Shown piece by piece: positions 27,776 through 42,471 of a stretch of DNA of 64,000 nucleotides; the first letter of the stretch is position 1; each line of letters begins with the position of its first letter. A program made the translations under genes and the position numbers. The DNA is taken from NCBI RefSeq assembly GCF_041296385.1, contig NC_091013.1:32745001-32809000 (forward strand). Reading direction: 5' to 3'. The notes beneath the pieces are model-generated. The model worked only from the letters and a program-made list of their open reading frames with translations. It ran no database searches and was not told the DNA's origin. Source of the stretch: Aphelocoma coerulescens (taxonomy: Eukaryota > Chordata > Aves > Passeriformes > Corvidae).

Positions 27776-29561
27776 CTAGGAACCCTGAGAAATCTGGGAA
27801 CTCTAAAGGGAAAATCTGTGTGTGAACAAGAATATATTAAATCCATCCTATATCATATTTGGAAAAATAACAGCAAGTTTCTATGTCTTAAAATATTGTT
27901 AATCTACACCTGAAGTACAATAAAAGTTGGTGGATAGTCCACAGACAAGCAAATTATTGGGGAAAATTATTCACAGAAGAATAAATTGTCTGAAAAACTA
28001 TACATTGATGGATGCTATACAGAATGGATGGCTTATCAAATTAATGAAAACAGGAAACAGCTGTGGGAAAACGTGTTAACCTTGTATGTGGGTCACATAA
28101 ATTAATCACACAAAAAATCGTTAAAGTTGACCATAACTAATGTCTTAGGTTGTGTGTATCAGACTCCACACAGAGACAAATTGTGCAGACACTGCTTTTC
28201 GTCCAAGCTGGGAGTACAGAATTGTGCACTCTGATATTCTCTACTATAAACTTTGGTACATCTGTATTAGATTAGTAATTTTAAAGGGAAATAAATTTCT
28301 ATTGCAGGTGTTTGATCTGGTATCCCTCCAATGAGACATGTCTGTAATTTGCATGTCACAGATGGATTCCTTATACATTACTTTCACAGTTCTTGCAGAC
28401 CCTATGGAACAACATGCAGTTCTAAAGAAATAAAAAGGAATAGTTTGGATCTAATTTTCTTCCTTTCTTTTTCACTTTCTTCCATGTTTTCTAGCCACCA
28501 CTGAGACACATGGTTCATGAAGAAATCTCAAAACAGCCTGACAAACAGTGAGAACAAGCCCTTGACGAGGTACTCTCGTAGTTGACATCTCTGCACTGGC
28601 AAGTGCTTACAATTCCCCTTGGGTGACTCTAATTTTACTGTATTGTTCATTAAAAATGACAACAAGAGTTCATTGAGCCTGCATTCTTGTGATTAATTGC
28701 AATGTTCTCCTAATCACTTATTGTTATTTATATCTCTGCCTTCATGGAACTGATTATGCTGTACGTTTGCACCATTCAGAGAGTACCAGAAGGGACACGA
28801 AGGGCGAGTTTACATGATCCAATGGAGCATTGTGGAGATTTGTCTGGACTAGTGGTGACTCAAGCTGTGTGCTGGCACAGCACAGAGATGTATGGCACTA
28901 GAAAGTCTCATCTCAGAGCTACAAGGAAGCCACGTCAAGCTCATAAGCTCTGCCTCAGAAGGATTTGCTACACTCTATGAAGAGCTGTGGAATCACTGTT
29001 TTTCTGCTTTCAGTTAAGCTCATGCTGTTTCCAGTTGGTGAAAAAATTACAGGCAGCTTAGTGCAGGTGTTTCTCAGGAAATCCCTGTGAGAGTTCCTCC
29101 CTGTATGTGATGCCTGTATAAATATCAGATATTAGATTTCTGCTAACTCCTTAAGACTCCTAAACATATCTTTAAAATTACCTATATGCACTAAGCACTG
29201 ATGTGCATTAAAGAATCTACTAAGCAAAACCCCCCCAAAATGTCTCTGCAGCTCCCATCATCAGGAGGAACAGAAATTTTGAATTATCCATGATAACTTG
29301 CCTGTAACAAGACTGTAGCTTGATCCACCTTGAGTTTACATTTGTCATCAAATGATTTCTGATTTTCCTTTGATGATTATAGCTAAGGTAGCAAGCAGTT
29401 TTAGGTGCCAGTTATTGGATATCCCAACCTGAGACAGACATCACTAAATTGATTTTTGGAGAAATTGCAGAGCAGTTATCTCTGAAAATTAGTTAGTCCC
29501 TCAGGTGCACTAGATGTGGATGGCTTGGAGAGTCACACTTCATTGCACACTTCATTGAGTA
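27776..29561. other. Intergenic sequence, nothing recognised
   Basis: Unique sequence between two CR1 copies, with no supported gene. Confidence 0.6.
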
Positions 29562-30597
29562 AAAAACTGGCTGGGTGGCTGGGCCCAGAGAATGTTGGTA
29601 AATGGAGTTACATCCAGATGGTGACAGGTCATTAGTGGGGTTCCCCAGGGCTCAGTGTTGGGGCCAGTCCTATTTAATATCTTTATCAAAGGTCTGGATG
29701 AGGGGATTGAGGGCACCCTCAGTCACTTTACAGATAACACCACGCTGGGTGGGAGTGTTGCTCTGCTGGAGGGCAGGAAGGCTCTGCAGAGGGATCTGGA
29801 CAAGCTGGACCAATGAGCCAAGGCTGGTGGTGTGAGGTTCAACAAGGCAAAGTAACTGTCCTGCACTTGGGTCACCACAACACCATGTAGTGCTACAAGC
29901 TTGTGTAAGAGTGGCTGGAAAGATATCCAGCAGAAAGGACTTGGGCGTGCTGGTTGACAGGATTTAAACGTGAACCAGCGTGTTCCCAGGTGGCCAAGAA
30001 GGCCAATGGCACCGTGGCCTGTGTCAGCAATAGTGTGGCCAGCAGGACCAGGGCAGGGATTGTCCCCCTGTATTCAGCACTGGTGAGGCTGCACCTCAGA
30101 TCCTGTGTTCAGTTCTGGGGTCCTCAATTCAAGAAGGACATTGAGGTGCTTGAACATGTCCAGGGAGGGCAATGGAGCTGGTAAAGTATTTGGAGCACAA
30201 GTCTTACAAGGAGCAGCTGTTTAGCCTGGAGAAAAGGAGGCTCCGGTGAGAACTTACCACTCTCTACAACCACCTTAAAGGATCTTGTAACAAGGTGGGG
30301 GTTGGCCTCTTCTTGAAAGTAGCAAGCAATAAGACAAAAGGAAATGGCCTCAAGTTGTGTAAGGGGAGGTTTAGATTAGGTATTAGGAAAAGTTTCTTCT
30401 CTGAAAGGGTGGTCAAGCCTTGGAACAGGCTGCCCATGGAAGTGATCACTGTCCCCAGAAGTATTAAAAAAATTTGTCGATGTGGTGCTTAGAGATGAGG
30501 TTTAGTGGTGGACCTGGCAGACTTAGGGTAATGGTTGAACTTGATGATCTTGGAGTCTTTTACAACCTTAATAATTTTATAATTTTATGATTCTATG
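29562..30597 (+). mobile_element. CR1 LINE, about 1 kb 3' fragment including the end of reverse transcriptase
   Basis: This is the longest CR1 here. Near 29630-29690 the plus strand encodes [18 protein letters not shown], a conserved LINE reverse-transcriptase motif. It is followed by [10 protein letters not shown], a DNTTLGG segment and the CR1 3' UTR, ending ttttatgattctatg. The 5' end is truncated, and later frames are broken by stops and shifts, so it is inactive. It lies about 12 kb beyond the GABRB4 stop. Confidence 0.92.
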
Positions 30598-33500
30598 GAT
30601 GTGCATAAAATGATTGTGGCACTGACATGCATGCCAGCTCAATTTTCAGGGTATTTTTTCAGAGAAGCCAAAACTTTCTGTGTTGTTAGAGATCTTTCTT
30701 ATGTCTTCCTCTTCTATTAGTTTTCTGCTTGTTACACACCTGCTCTGAAACTCTTCTGTTCCTCAGTTTCAGGCTTTTAGTTGCAGTCTAGTGTTATTTG
30801 CACAGCATTATTGCCCAGAGGCCTAAGTCAATGCTGGCAAGGCTCCTGCTGGCATGTTATTTTAATAACCAATTGGTTTTTTTCTCAGGGAAAGCAATTT
30901 GTTTCAACAACTGGGATTCATCCTGCTTTTTTTAGCGAGTACACAGCTACACTCTAGTACAAATATTAAAGGCCAAGATCTTTAAAAATAGAAAAACAAG
31001 CACCACCAGCATCACTGCATCCATGCCAACAGCTGCAGGATCCATGGAGTAGCTGCCTGGTCCAAACTGCAGATCCATACCTGACCCCGCCATCACAGAC
31101 CACTGCTCCTGAGGGCAAATTTACATCTGCAGACTTCTGACTGAGGATTTTGAACATCCAAGCCTCCCTGCCAGCTTCAAATATTCAGACTTTTTAGCCA
31201 GACAACTGTTGAAATTTTGGCCCACCCTGGCATGTAAATACTGCAGGAAAACAACATGCAGATAAGAACTTGCAATTGATGGCATTAATTAATACACAGT
31301 AATGGGAATTAAGGTTGCAGAGAGCATGCTTGTCTGTAATGTACTTTTACTTCAGTATGTGCAAAGTATGTCCCTAATATTACATGCATTTGTATTTGTC
31401 ACTACAAGGATGCATCTCTATAGTGTAAGCTTGACATTTTGACTGCCTGGGAAGTTTCAAAATAAATACCCCCAGACAACAAAAAAAAATGCTTCTCAAA
31501 AGCAATGGAAAGTAGTATGTTAAAATCTGTAGTTTTAAAATATGTCTGTGAAATTTTACAGTCATTTGCATTTCAAGTCTGCAATTAGATTTAAAAAAGC
31601 CCACAACTGCAGCTGTGACAAGTACTCTGTTATGTGAAAAAAGCCCACAGAAGTAATCCTCTTGTCCTCTAGTAACAGCTCTGATGAGAACGAATTTTAG
31701 CATAGAGCTCACCAATTGCCTCTTCAAGGTTGTTTTCATGCTTGATACCATATGAATGGTAAACCTAAAAGAACTGGCGTCCAAACAAGATACGTATTTA
31801 ATTCTACAAATTCCTCTTGGTATTGCACATGACTGTTTACAGAGTATCTTCTCAGGCTTTTAGGATGAGCTGTGGAACATCCCCAGAGCCACAGAGAGGC
31901 TTTTCCTGGCACGCAGGGTGATATGGCATTCCATCAGCTCCATCATTATTCAGATGAAGGGGAGATGGAGGCTTCTAGGGGTAGACATCCATCAGCTCCC
32001 CTGGAGCTAGGAGTACATATCCTCCCAGGAAGTAGAGTGTGACACACACGGGGCTGTCAAAGACATGAGCAATTTGTTAGGTGTGCAGTGCACTGCTCTG
32101 CACTTTGGCTGGTTGTTGCCATTGCCAGTGGTTTTTCCTGGTGTTCATTAAGGGTGACATTTCTGAGCATTTTTTATGCTTAGCTGAGATGGCAAAAGTA
32201 GGTGCTGAGGTTTGACATGGCTCTGTCCTGAGCACCTCGCTTCACATATGGACAATGACTTCCGTTTTAAACCCCACGATAATCCAGTATTTAAAGCCTC
32301 TTCCTGCCAGCATTAAGCTGATGTTGTAACAGAGGTGTGTTAGGTTTGAGCCCCAAGACCTCGTGGAGGAAACGTGGCATCTTGGAAAATATCCATTGCC
32401 TACATCAGAAGGCAAGTGGGCACCGCAGGGAAAAGTGAACTACAGACACAAAAGGTGAATGAAAGTAAATGACGAGATAAGGACTGGGCAGGGGAAGAGA
32501 CTGATGATTGTTATTGGGAATCTGTGTTGAAATGACACAAGAGGACATGATAAGGAGGAATAAAAACAGTAGGAACACTATATAATAATTTTGTCATTGA
32601 TGATCCATAAAAAGCGCTATTATTTTCTTTTCTGCAAGATGTGAGAGAAAGACTAAAATGGTGGTCAGGGGAGAAAAGAGCACAATGTGACTTAAAATAG
32701 CTGAACTGTTTCAGCTTAGCAAAAGGAAGGTTGAGAAGGATGTGATTTCTCTCTAGAAATATATCAAAAGTAAATGCCAGATGGAGAAAGGCTATTTGAG
32801 CTAGAGGGAAATTTTGGCAAAAGAACAAAAGGGGGAAAATCAGCCATAAATACTTTCAGCCTGGAGAGATTTCTACCCATCTGAGCAGCAAGGGTGTGCC
32901 CTGTCCTCTCAACAGGAGCCACTGAGGCGATCTCTGGGATTTAAAAGTAGAGCCTGATCATTGCGTGGAAAAGAATCAGTGACAGGACTTCCTGGCTTTG
33001 ACAAACTAGGATGCTCCTAATGTTCAGGTCTTTGAGAAAAGCCAGTGAAAATGGAAATGGATGGAGGATTTGCTTCAGCCATTTTTTTAGCTAGCAGTTA
33101 TCAGTAAGACTGAGTGTACAGAAAATTTCCGCAGTTGGCTGTCAGACCTTCACCTAGCCAGTCCCCTGAAGCTCTTACCTTCATATTTTACAATCACTTT
33201 ACAAAGGAAAAGGATGTATATCTGTGAAGATAGTGCTTCAGAGGTTACCAGCATTTTTCTTATTACAGCTGAAGCTACTAAATATGCTTTTCAAAATCTT
33301 TTGACATGCCAGCCTGCACTGAACTCCAAATAAGGCACCTAAATACTAGACAGAAGTTCTTCCAAAACTGCTAAACTATCGGCAGTATGACAGTAGCCCC
33401 TCCATGGTTTGTTGGTTGTCATGATTTCTCTGTCCTTATTTAAACCTGTAGAAACTCACCCTCAGACTGCTGGACTGGTGTCAATGGGCGGGAAGCAGCA

Positions 33501-36500
33501 TGAGAGTCAGGCAATGTTTTTACTCATGCATATGGAAAAGTTTCTGGCCAAAAATTCTTCACTTCCTAAATCAGAACTGTCCCATAACTTCAATGTGGTT
33601 CAACATGGTCAGGTCTCAATAAGGTTTCCTTTGCAACAAAGCATGTAATATGTCAGATTAAACATCAGTAATACTTTAAATATTATATCAGTGTTTTTGT
33701 TAATAAAGAATAATTAAAAACCTATATGTTGCAGTAGGATGTCAGGTGGACTCTGGAGGTGGGGAGAGTTTTCTGACCTGCCAGATGTGCTCTGCTTCCA
33801 TTTTTTGGTGGTGGTTTGGAGGGTTTTTTTCATTTGCTTTAGTGTTTTGCTGCTAAGGGGCAAGCCTGAGTTCTGTGGACAGCCATGGACAACAAAATCT
33901 CAACCTAGTTGTTTTTCACCTCAACAGCAACAACGTAGTTGATTAAACTAAAATTGCAAAAATTCCTATCCCTTGTGTCTATTGCAATTTCTGATTTCAG
34001 TCCACTACTGCATTTTCATCTGTTGTATAGATGTCTTATAGTCTGGCAATTTTTGCATCTTGATCTTCATATAGTCAATTAAGATGTAAATTTTCCAGCA
34101 GTTTGGTTAATTTCAGGTGGTATGCAAAGCCTGTGGAAACCTCTGAGAGCTTTTTTTTCAACTGTAATGGGCTTTGTATCAGAACTCATAATGGCAGTAA
34201 TTTGCTTGAATCTATTCTAGCTAATGACTGATTAGCAAATGCTTTTCCTCCTCTTTACCTAACACTTGATAAACCAGAATCCATGAGGAGCTGTGTACTA
34301 AATAATGGTGTGATTTTACAACCCTCAAATTGCTTTAGAAAATAGATTTATAAATCATGCACATAAAGGCAAAGGATATTGACAAATTCTCTGCTATTAA
34401 AGAGGTGGCTTGCTGTGCTTTATGTGAGTCTCTCAACAATAAAGTATTACCCACCATGGGGCACTGGGAAAAACTATCAGATCTTTATCTGTCTTGGTGT
34501 CTCGGGTGCCTCTCCTTTCTGTTCTCTTTTATTTGAGGTGATTTACATGTCTTTGGTATTTCAGCTCAAATTTCCTCTTTTTTTAGGACCAAATCCTTGT
34601 TTAAACATTGTTAAACAATTGTTCTTTTGTGCCGGAAGAGAGTAATGCAAAGGAATTACTTGTTATTCTCCAAGTCACCTTCCAATACAAGCAATAATTC
34701 TAACACTGAAAGATGTTAAAAACACCGACTATCAGGATTTGTTCTACTCGACCTTTCATGATATTTAGGCATCTGGCTTTCCAGCTCAAGTAATCAAGAC
34801 AATAATTAAACCTACATCTTTGTGAATGTCAAAACTGTCATCTGCATTCAGGATGTTACAGGCCTGCAAGAAATCATGATCAAGAGAAATTTAACATCAC
34901 TGAGGTCATTAGGAAATTGTTCCAGCATTGGCTTCACCAAAAACTACCTTGTCAAAGCAAATGAGATACATGGAAGCATGATATATTAACTGCCCATATA
35001 GAATACCTAATCAGTGTTGTTATAGACTAAGCATATTCTTCAAATAGAACTGTCAGCAGTATTTTAAATAATGCCCAAGCAGTAGTTGCAGGTAATGGGT
35101 ATCCTTTAGAGTGTTTCACTTCTAATATCTTGCATTATGTGCAGTTGTATATGCATTTATAACACTAATTAATTACTTTCCTGCTGCAAATGGGCGTTGT
35201 ATTTTTAGAGAAACCAACAAAAAACCTCTATGCTTCACATTAAATAATGGAAAATTAAACAGTAATTCAAAAATTAATTAATGATGCAGTAGCTTCCAGC
35301 TTAGAATAAGGCAGAGTCAGGACAGCTAAGTTAATGGGAAAACACGTCTTCATTTGCAAATGAAGTCATGTCACAGTTTTCCAATCCCCAAACAATCACA
35401 AGTTATTTTCCAATAACCAGTGTGGTTCTGAGTTTTCAGCCAAAGCTGTAAAGCCACACTCAGCTCCCACTGATATCAAAGGGAGGCGAGTGGGACACTG
35501 TTCATCACGATATGGGATCACTCACATCACAGGATGTCTTATGTCATGTGCACTGAAACCGTTTCATCCAAAACACTATAAATATAGGCAAGTGTAGGAA
35601 TTATTTCCATTTCTCTGGCATTATTTCACTCTCATGCTCCCTATCACACACAAAATTCAAGCACAGCAACTCCAGGTGTAGAGCAGCATGCAACAGCACT
35701 TCTGTGCACAAGTTTCCTCTGCTCAAATCTTTCTTTGGAGATAGTTTTGCAGCTAGTCAAAGAAATGAAGCTAAAAATGTTTGCTTGGAACTCCAAATGT
35801 GTGCTTTAAATAGCTGTCAGGATGATAGTATGTATTTTCATTTGTTAAAAATAGGGTCTGCAATGACGGCAGGACTAACTGGATACCTCAGATAAATGTG
35901 CCATGGGAGATGGAGTGAGTTCAGTCCATACGTCCTCTGCTGTGGCAGGAGAATTGTACAGCTCTGCAGGGCAAAGCAGCACGTCCAGTGTGCAACTGTC
36001 CAGGAGCAGAGGCAAGAAATACAGAGTGTAGGGAGAATCCATGCCTGAGGGCACTTACAGAGACATGCCTGGCACCCAAAGCCTTTTCATGACAGGAGAC
36101 TCCCCTTCATCTAAGATAAAGTTAGATGTAGCGCTTTTCTCAGCTCTTTACATCAGAGGCAGATGCCTAGAGCACTTGCCCAAAGAGTGCTCTGGGTCAT
36201 GCTCCAGGATCGTTCTCAGCTGAGCTGGAGTTTCCATCAAAACTCTCCAGCTGCTCAGACAAGAAGACAGGCCTTTGAAAGCAAGAGGAGCACACATGCC
36301 TGACTCCAGCCTAGGTCTCGGCCAGCTTGCATAGGGAGATTTCCTGTGTGCTGGTTCCTGCTCCTGCAGTTGTTTGTGCCTTCCACATTAAATATCTCCA
36401 AAGGAAAAAAGACTTAAAGACTGTTGCTAGAAATTTTAAATACTTCAGCATATACCTACATTACTTGTGTTTTGGACTGCAAACTCTGAAGAGTAGCCCT

Positions 36501-39500
36501 AGGTAGGAAATTTTGTACTAAATTACCTCTGTCCCTGTAGATTAAATGTATAACTTGAAGCAAAATGTGAGGCAGGGTGAACGGAGAGAGGTTCTTAATT
36601 GTCTGACAGCCTGCAAATTCCTCTTTTTCTAGTAGTTTTCAAAGGATGGGAAAACAGGGTCCCTAGTGGCAATGCTGGCATTTTAGGAGGAGGTGTGAAG
36701 CAGCAGCTCGTTGTTAGACTAATTATAGCATCTGATCTGTGAGAGACTTTCTAACAAGCAGAAGATCTAATGATACAGCTGAGCACTTGGCAGCACACGC
36801 CTGCAGGTTTGGGCTCTCGGTAGGTGGGTGGTTAACCTACTGCAGGGGTAATGCAAACTCTGGCCTGTGATATGGATGAAGGATGGAGGAAATGGCCAGG
36901 AGAGTACTGCTGGGCAGATTTAAAGTGTTTAGAAAAACTTCTCATGCTCTGTCCCAAGCACATTCATATAAAAAGCACTGGCATGTGGAGACAAGTGTGC
37001 TAACCCTTGAAGGCTAGAACATAACTTGAAATATATTTAAATACAACATTAGAATGAATAACCTAAAGATTACCGTGAGGTATCATAGCCCCGAGTCCAC
37101 GTGCTGTTTGCCCATGTACCTTGTGACAGCTGGGGTAACAGCTACTTTATCTCCAGGTTTTTGCAGCAGGAGCAATTACAGGTGAAATAACCTAACTGCT
37201 GGTGGCAAGCTGGGGGATAATTCAGAGTTAGCCTAAGGCTCCCTCTGGAGTTAAAGGAGAGAGATCAGTGCCTCCAAGGAAGGATTCAGAGCTGGGATCA
37301 GCATTGTTCTGGAAAGCTCAGTGTAAGGGAAAACCCACAGAGGTGCTCTCCCTTCCCTTTGCTGGAGGTATGCCAGCGCAGGGGCCACTTTCTGGGTTTT
37401 CCCTTGTTACCAGGGCAGAAGAAAACCTGCTAACCTAAATTAGGCTGCAGTGTTGGGACAAAGACATACCACATTGAATGTTGCAAAGGTAAGGGACGTT
37501 GTCCAAACAAATGCTGTGCTTGCTTAAGCCTTACCTGAAGTTCAGTTAATTAGTGATTTAAACTCTGGCTGATTTTAGGGGCAGTTGTTTTTTCTTTTTG
37601 TATTATTACATATCCTATCCATGTGGCTTTAGTTTTCAAGTACAAGTGATGCTGTGTGTTGGGTAAACTGCCAAAGGGTTTGATTTTCTGAGCGTGTACA
37701 TCAGAGTCCACAAACCTTTCACAAGCTATAAGAACCACATTAATTAAACACCCAAATTCTGAAATATTTTTTGTAAAGCTCAGACCACGTATTTGGAGGA
37801 ATTTGAAGGCACTTGTGAGAGATTTCTTTTGTTCAAAACCAGTTCAGAGAAGCCTTGGGATTCCCACTGTTTTTAGTTCAGTTTTCAGCTGCTGCTGTAC
37901 CTCTTCTAGCAGGTGGCACTTGCCGTTGTGACAGTTGTGACTATAAAACCAACATCTGTGGAAATAGTCTTGATGCTAACAGGACCATAACTATTTGGGG
38001 AAAAGAACCCATAGTTTCTACTAGAACCTGAACTCCCTTGATATAATTAGTACTTCTTAAGCAATTAAATAATATTTATCACTACCCTATATCATCTCCA
38101 AAATACAAAAAGAAATGCATCTCATAGCAAATATTCTCAGTCACAAAACAAAGCTTGATACATGATTAATCTTTCCTACTTTACAATGCAGGCTGGACTA
38201 GAAAAAGTAGATCACAGATGTTACTTACAATCTGGGAAGCATTGCTAAAAGTGAGCAGAAACATGCTGAAATAAGAGGGAGACTTTCTGTTGATTTAAAA
38301 GGCCACTACAACTATGGTGCTGAATATTTTATCTACTTCTAAAAATTGTGACATATATCACTAGCTACTATGAGATTTAAGCAAGTGTATGACAGCTTGT
38401 TCCTGCTTTCAAAATTTTCAAGGAGTTTTTTTTTATTTTTTGGGGGAGGGGTTGTAGCACTAATGTCAAGGTGTCTTTAAAACCCCCTTTTGCAAAATTC
38501 TCTGTATCCCGACTGTTCTAAAATAACTTACTAATATTTAGCAATACAAAGTTTAATGAACACAGTACTTGATTATTGAAACAAATAAATAAACACTGTC
38601 TTGTTTTGATATTTAAAAACTTTTGTGTCCTGGGAAGAAGCAAGCAAAAGAAGGCCTTTTTTATATAAAGCACAGAACAAACTTTTTGCTCTTAACTGGC
38701 AATGCCATAGCTTGAAGACAGATTGCTTTGCTATTAAGAATCTTGCTAGGTTAGTGGATGTAGTTTTTCCCTCTTCCTTGATCTACTATATAAAACACTA
38801 GGAAATACAGTTGTTTAATGCTTAAGAATCTCTTCTTCTATTTGTGTGTTGATTAAAAAATGATTTCACATTTGGTCTTTTTCTATAAAATGTGTAAGAC
38901 TAATCATTATATGATATTTAAGATTAAATTTATCTAAAGAGTCATCGTGCTCCCTCCATCCCCAGAAAAAAAAAGCAAACCGATTAATTTTTAAATCCTT
39001 TTTAATAAATTAATATTCATTCATCAATATTTTCAAAAAGCATCTCTTCATCATTCCATTTTACTATTCTTTTTTTTTTCCACTGCTGAAGAATACCAAA
39101 AATACATAGATGTGCCTTAAGCAAAAAGAACTGGGTTTTAGTTTATCATTACGGTGGGATGAAATCAACTTAAACCATCATAATATTTCTACTGTTTATT
39201 GACCCTTTGGGCTATAACAGAAGATAGTTCCAGTTTTCCTTTTTTAAATGCCTTTTACAAACAAATTATGTGTAAATGTTATTTATAGTAGTGTTGAGTT
39301 GCAAAGGAGTTAATTAGCTATGAAATACATTACTCCGGTGTGATTTAATCAAAATCACCATTTTTAGTCTTAAAGCCATCTATGGTTAAAATAATATACT
39401 GCAGCTAGTGCACAGGGACAAAAGCCAGAAAATGGGAGGTCAAGGTAAACACTGTTCTTAACTCATGGTTGCATGTGTGTGGTTTTGTGTGTAAGAAGTC

Positions 39501-40129
39501 GTGCTGGGACTGTAGGAACGGAATTGGCAAAAAAAGGCACAAAAAATGTGTGTGTAAGATGAAGTGGTAACCTTAAGTGAGATTTTCCTGGCTTTTTTCA
39601 AGTCAAACCAAGACTTGGATCTGTTCAAGGTTAAAGCTGTTTGTGACTAGACCAGTGAATGTGAAATCTTGTGAAAAAGCTGAAACATGCAACTGCCTAC
39701 TTTTGCCATGACAGGCAAGATGGGGAGTACAGCTCCCTGAACGGGGCTGCAGTAACCTGCTGCCCTCCAGCTGCCCAAATGGTAAGAGAGGGAGAGAGTC
39801 CTCAGAGACTCAGTCTTCTTGCACATGCAGGGCCCTGAAAAATCCACATTGCCTCTTTGCTCTGTACAGAGAGTAATTTTCTGCCTTGGAAACTGTACTG
39901 AAGAACTGATTTCAGAGGGATTTGGAATATACATTTCTATCACAACTAAAAAGACAGTTCTAATTGAAGGTTTCTGCCTGACCACATGATTTCTAGGAGG
40001 TGGGGTTTGAAGAAAACAGAGTGCGGTGATTAAATCAGGAGGGCAGGACCACTCTCAAATCCCACTTTTTAGGGTAGTTCTTTAGGGCACTTACTGGAAG
40101 ACTCGCTTGGAGATCATTTCAGTAGGAAA
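30598..40129. other. 3' flank of GABRB4, no gene recognised
   Basis: About 9.5 kb of AT-rich sequence, nearly free of recognisable repeats. It contains homopolymer T-runs (for example near 38430 and 39070) and one 134-codon minus-strand frame at 31380-31784 without motifs. Part of it could belong to a longer 3' UTR. Confidence 0.5.
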
Positions 40130-40162
40130 ATTTTTCTAAAGCAAACCCTACCATTTATAATT

Positions 40163-40168
40163 TTTATT
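40163..40168 (-). promoter_or_regulatory. GABRB4: Candidate polyadenylation signal for GABRB4
   Basis: The plus-strand TTTATT gives AATAAA on the transcribed strand, about 2.4 kb after the stop. The expected downstream GU-rich element is weak here, so this is only the nearest canonical candidate. Confidence 0.25.
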
Positions 40169-40525
40169 AAAATCAGATTTTTTTTTTAAACATATTTTGC
40201 TATTAAGTTAAAAACTTGGGAGAGATTTTCAACAATTCTATCTAATATGTACTTTGGGAGGGTGTTAATTGTTAGTTACTTTGATTATAAAGATGACAAT
40301 GTGCTTTATAATCCCTTCACAGTTTGAAGAGCTATTAGAGAGCTCACAATACGTTGCACTTTACCAATGGTCCTTAATACTGAGGAGCTTTTAAACACCA
40401 AGTTTTTCTGCTCCAGCTATACGGGTTCCTCTGAGGCTCTTCATGTTGTGTAGTTGTCTGCAGATACAGTGCTTAAAAACTGCAGTTCCAGCCATTTTGC
40501 ACCACTGCCAACAATGCAGCAGGAC

Positions 40526-40652
40526 TGCGGCGCTGACCCTGCCCATGCCAGCAGCCGGGGTTCTGGTGAACATTCCCAGCTGAGGATCGCACTGCAGCGC
40601 CGCTGCAAGGCAACCGTGCGAGCCCGTTCATGCCCAAGGAGCAGCCCCGAGG
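40526..40652. other. Small CpG-rich patch in the GABRB4 3' region
   Basis: About ten CpG dinucleotides fall in roughly 130 bp (for example gcggcgc, agcgccgctg, accgtgcgag), inside an otherwise AT-rich and CpG-poor region. It lies 1.9-2.1 kb after the stop. No promoter motif or recognised exon is seen. Confidence 0.5.
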
Positions 40653-42471
40653 ATGGAACTGAAACACATTTGCAACCCAGGCTCATCTATGCTGGAATTT
40701 CAGCAAAGTTTCACAGTTCAGCTGCAAATAGGGGTAGGAACAGTAATGGGCCATACACGGTAGCAACCCAAGAATCAGTGCTCTACTCACAGGTAAATCA
40801 AGTACTAGGGAGAACAGGGGGCAGTTATTACAGAGCCAAGGCAGCCTTTTCTGTTTCATTCATATTTGGTGGTTTTGCTAGATGAATATCCACACATATT
40901 TTCCCCCATAGAAGTCTCCAACTATCATCCAAAGCTCTCTATCTGTCAAAAAATCCCATCGATGTCCAGAGGAATTTCACATGCAGAGAACTGTCAGGGT
41001 TCTGAATTCTGTTTTTTTTTAGATCTATTTATGCTACTGTATTTGTTGTTATTTGAGAATGTACATGATAGAAACACTGTTTACAAAAAATATATCTTCT
41101 TTTCTTTAGAAAGATTTAGTTCTGATAAATAACAAATTAAGTTTACAGATCTGAAATTGGCATACTTTGATGACTACAATCTACTAGACTCAAAAAAGTT
41201 GGAATCCCAGTGAGGGAATGAACTGGGATGAAAACCAAAATGGTCACATTTGCAGGAAGGGTATGTTAGAACACAGTTAATGCTGAAACAAAACATACTC
41301 TTGTGATCTGTAATGGCAGCACACTACCTTGGTAAGTGTAGGCATATATACTTTCAGTATATAAATAAAATATGAAAATGTTCCATTACTGAATCAAAGT
41401 ATCAGAAGTGCTCTATTTGCTCAACTCTAGAGAATAAAAAGTTATAACATCACAGAAACAAAAATATGACATAACATGCGGTCACGATAGCAAGCATAGG
41501 GAAGAAAAATATTGAGAAAATATACTTATATGCATATTATGCAAATATATTTTACATTAACATACAATGTTATAAGAATGTTAAATAATATGAATGCATG
41601 TTTAAAAAAGGCTACAGCTAGGTGATTTCATGTTGAAGTAACAAATAACCTGAGACATCTTCTATGCTTTCACTGGAATAACAATCTTTAAATCTACAGC
41701 AGATGTAGAACACATTGACAGTAGTTGAATTCTCAGCTAAATTATACTAGAAATGTGCTGTTCTCTTTCAAAATGACATGGCAGCTGGAACCAGTCCAAG
41801 GGAAGGAAAATGTGCTGTACATTTACAGTACTTACAAAAGATTCATTTCACTGTTGATGGACACTTAAAATGCTTGTTTGAAATGTTATGAACCTGTATG
41901 TGTCTCCAAAGACCTACAACACTCCCATGATCAGGTTGCTGACTGCACAAGAGAAAGCAAGAGACCATTGAAAACTATGCCCATTCAGGACTGGGAAAAG
42001 ATGTATTATGACATTATAAGCCCAAGAAATTTTAGCAGAGAAAAATAAATTCAGCTTGATGAAATTGTAGTTGATGGATCTGCAATATAAATAACTTATT
42101 TTAAACTTACCAGTGTAACTCTACTGCTTTATGATTAGTGTGTATGGCAGCATTTACAAAGGATGTTACTAAATACTGACTTTATACATGATTACAGCTG
42201 TTTGAAAATTTCTATGACAATCAAAGTTTTGTAGTGATAATACACAACACTTACTTTCTCAAGGCTTGCTGCTTTGATGACACCTGCTTTTCAATTTAAA
42301 AGGTTCCTCTGAAGTGAATTCTATGTTAAAGTGTCCATAACCTCAGAATGAATGTGTTCATGTGTGTGTGCATACATATACTTTTGCTTTGCAGTATGTG
42401 CTTTAAAGTACACACAATTCTTTGCTACATGTATTCACACATACATGAGTATGGTCTACATAGGAAAAGTT

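Noticed and set aside
31380..31784. 134-codon minus-strand frame with hydrophobic stretches
   Set aside because: No recognisable family, AT-rich composition like its surroundings, and no promoter or splice support.
40454..40885. 143-codon plus-strand frame
   Set aside because: It coincides with the CpG-rich patch, with overlapping open frames on the other strand. No domain or splice signals are seen.
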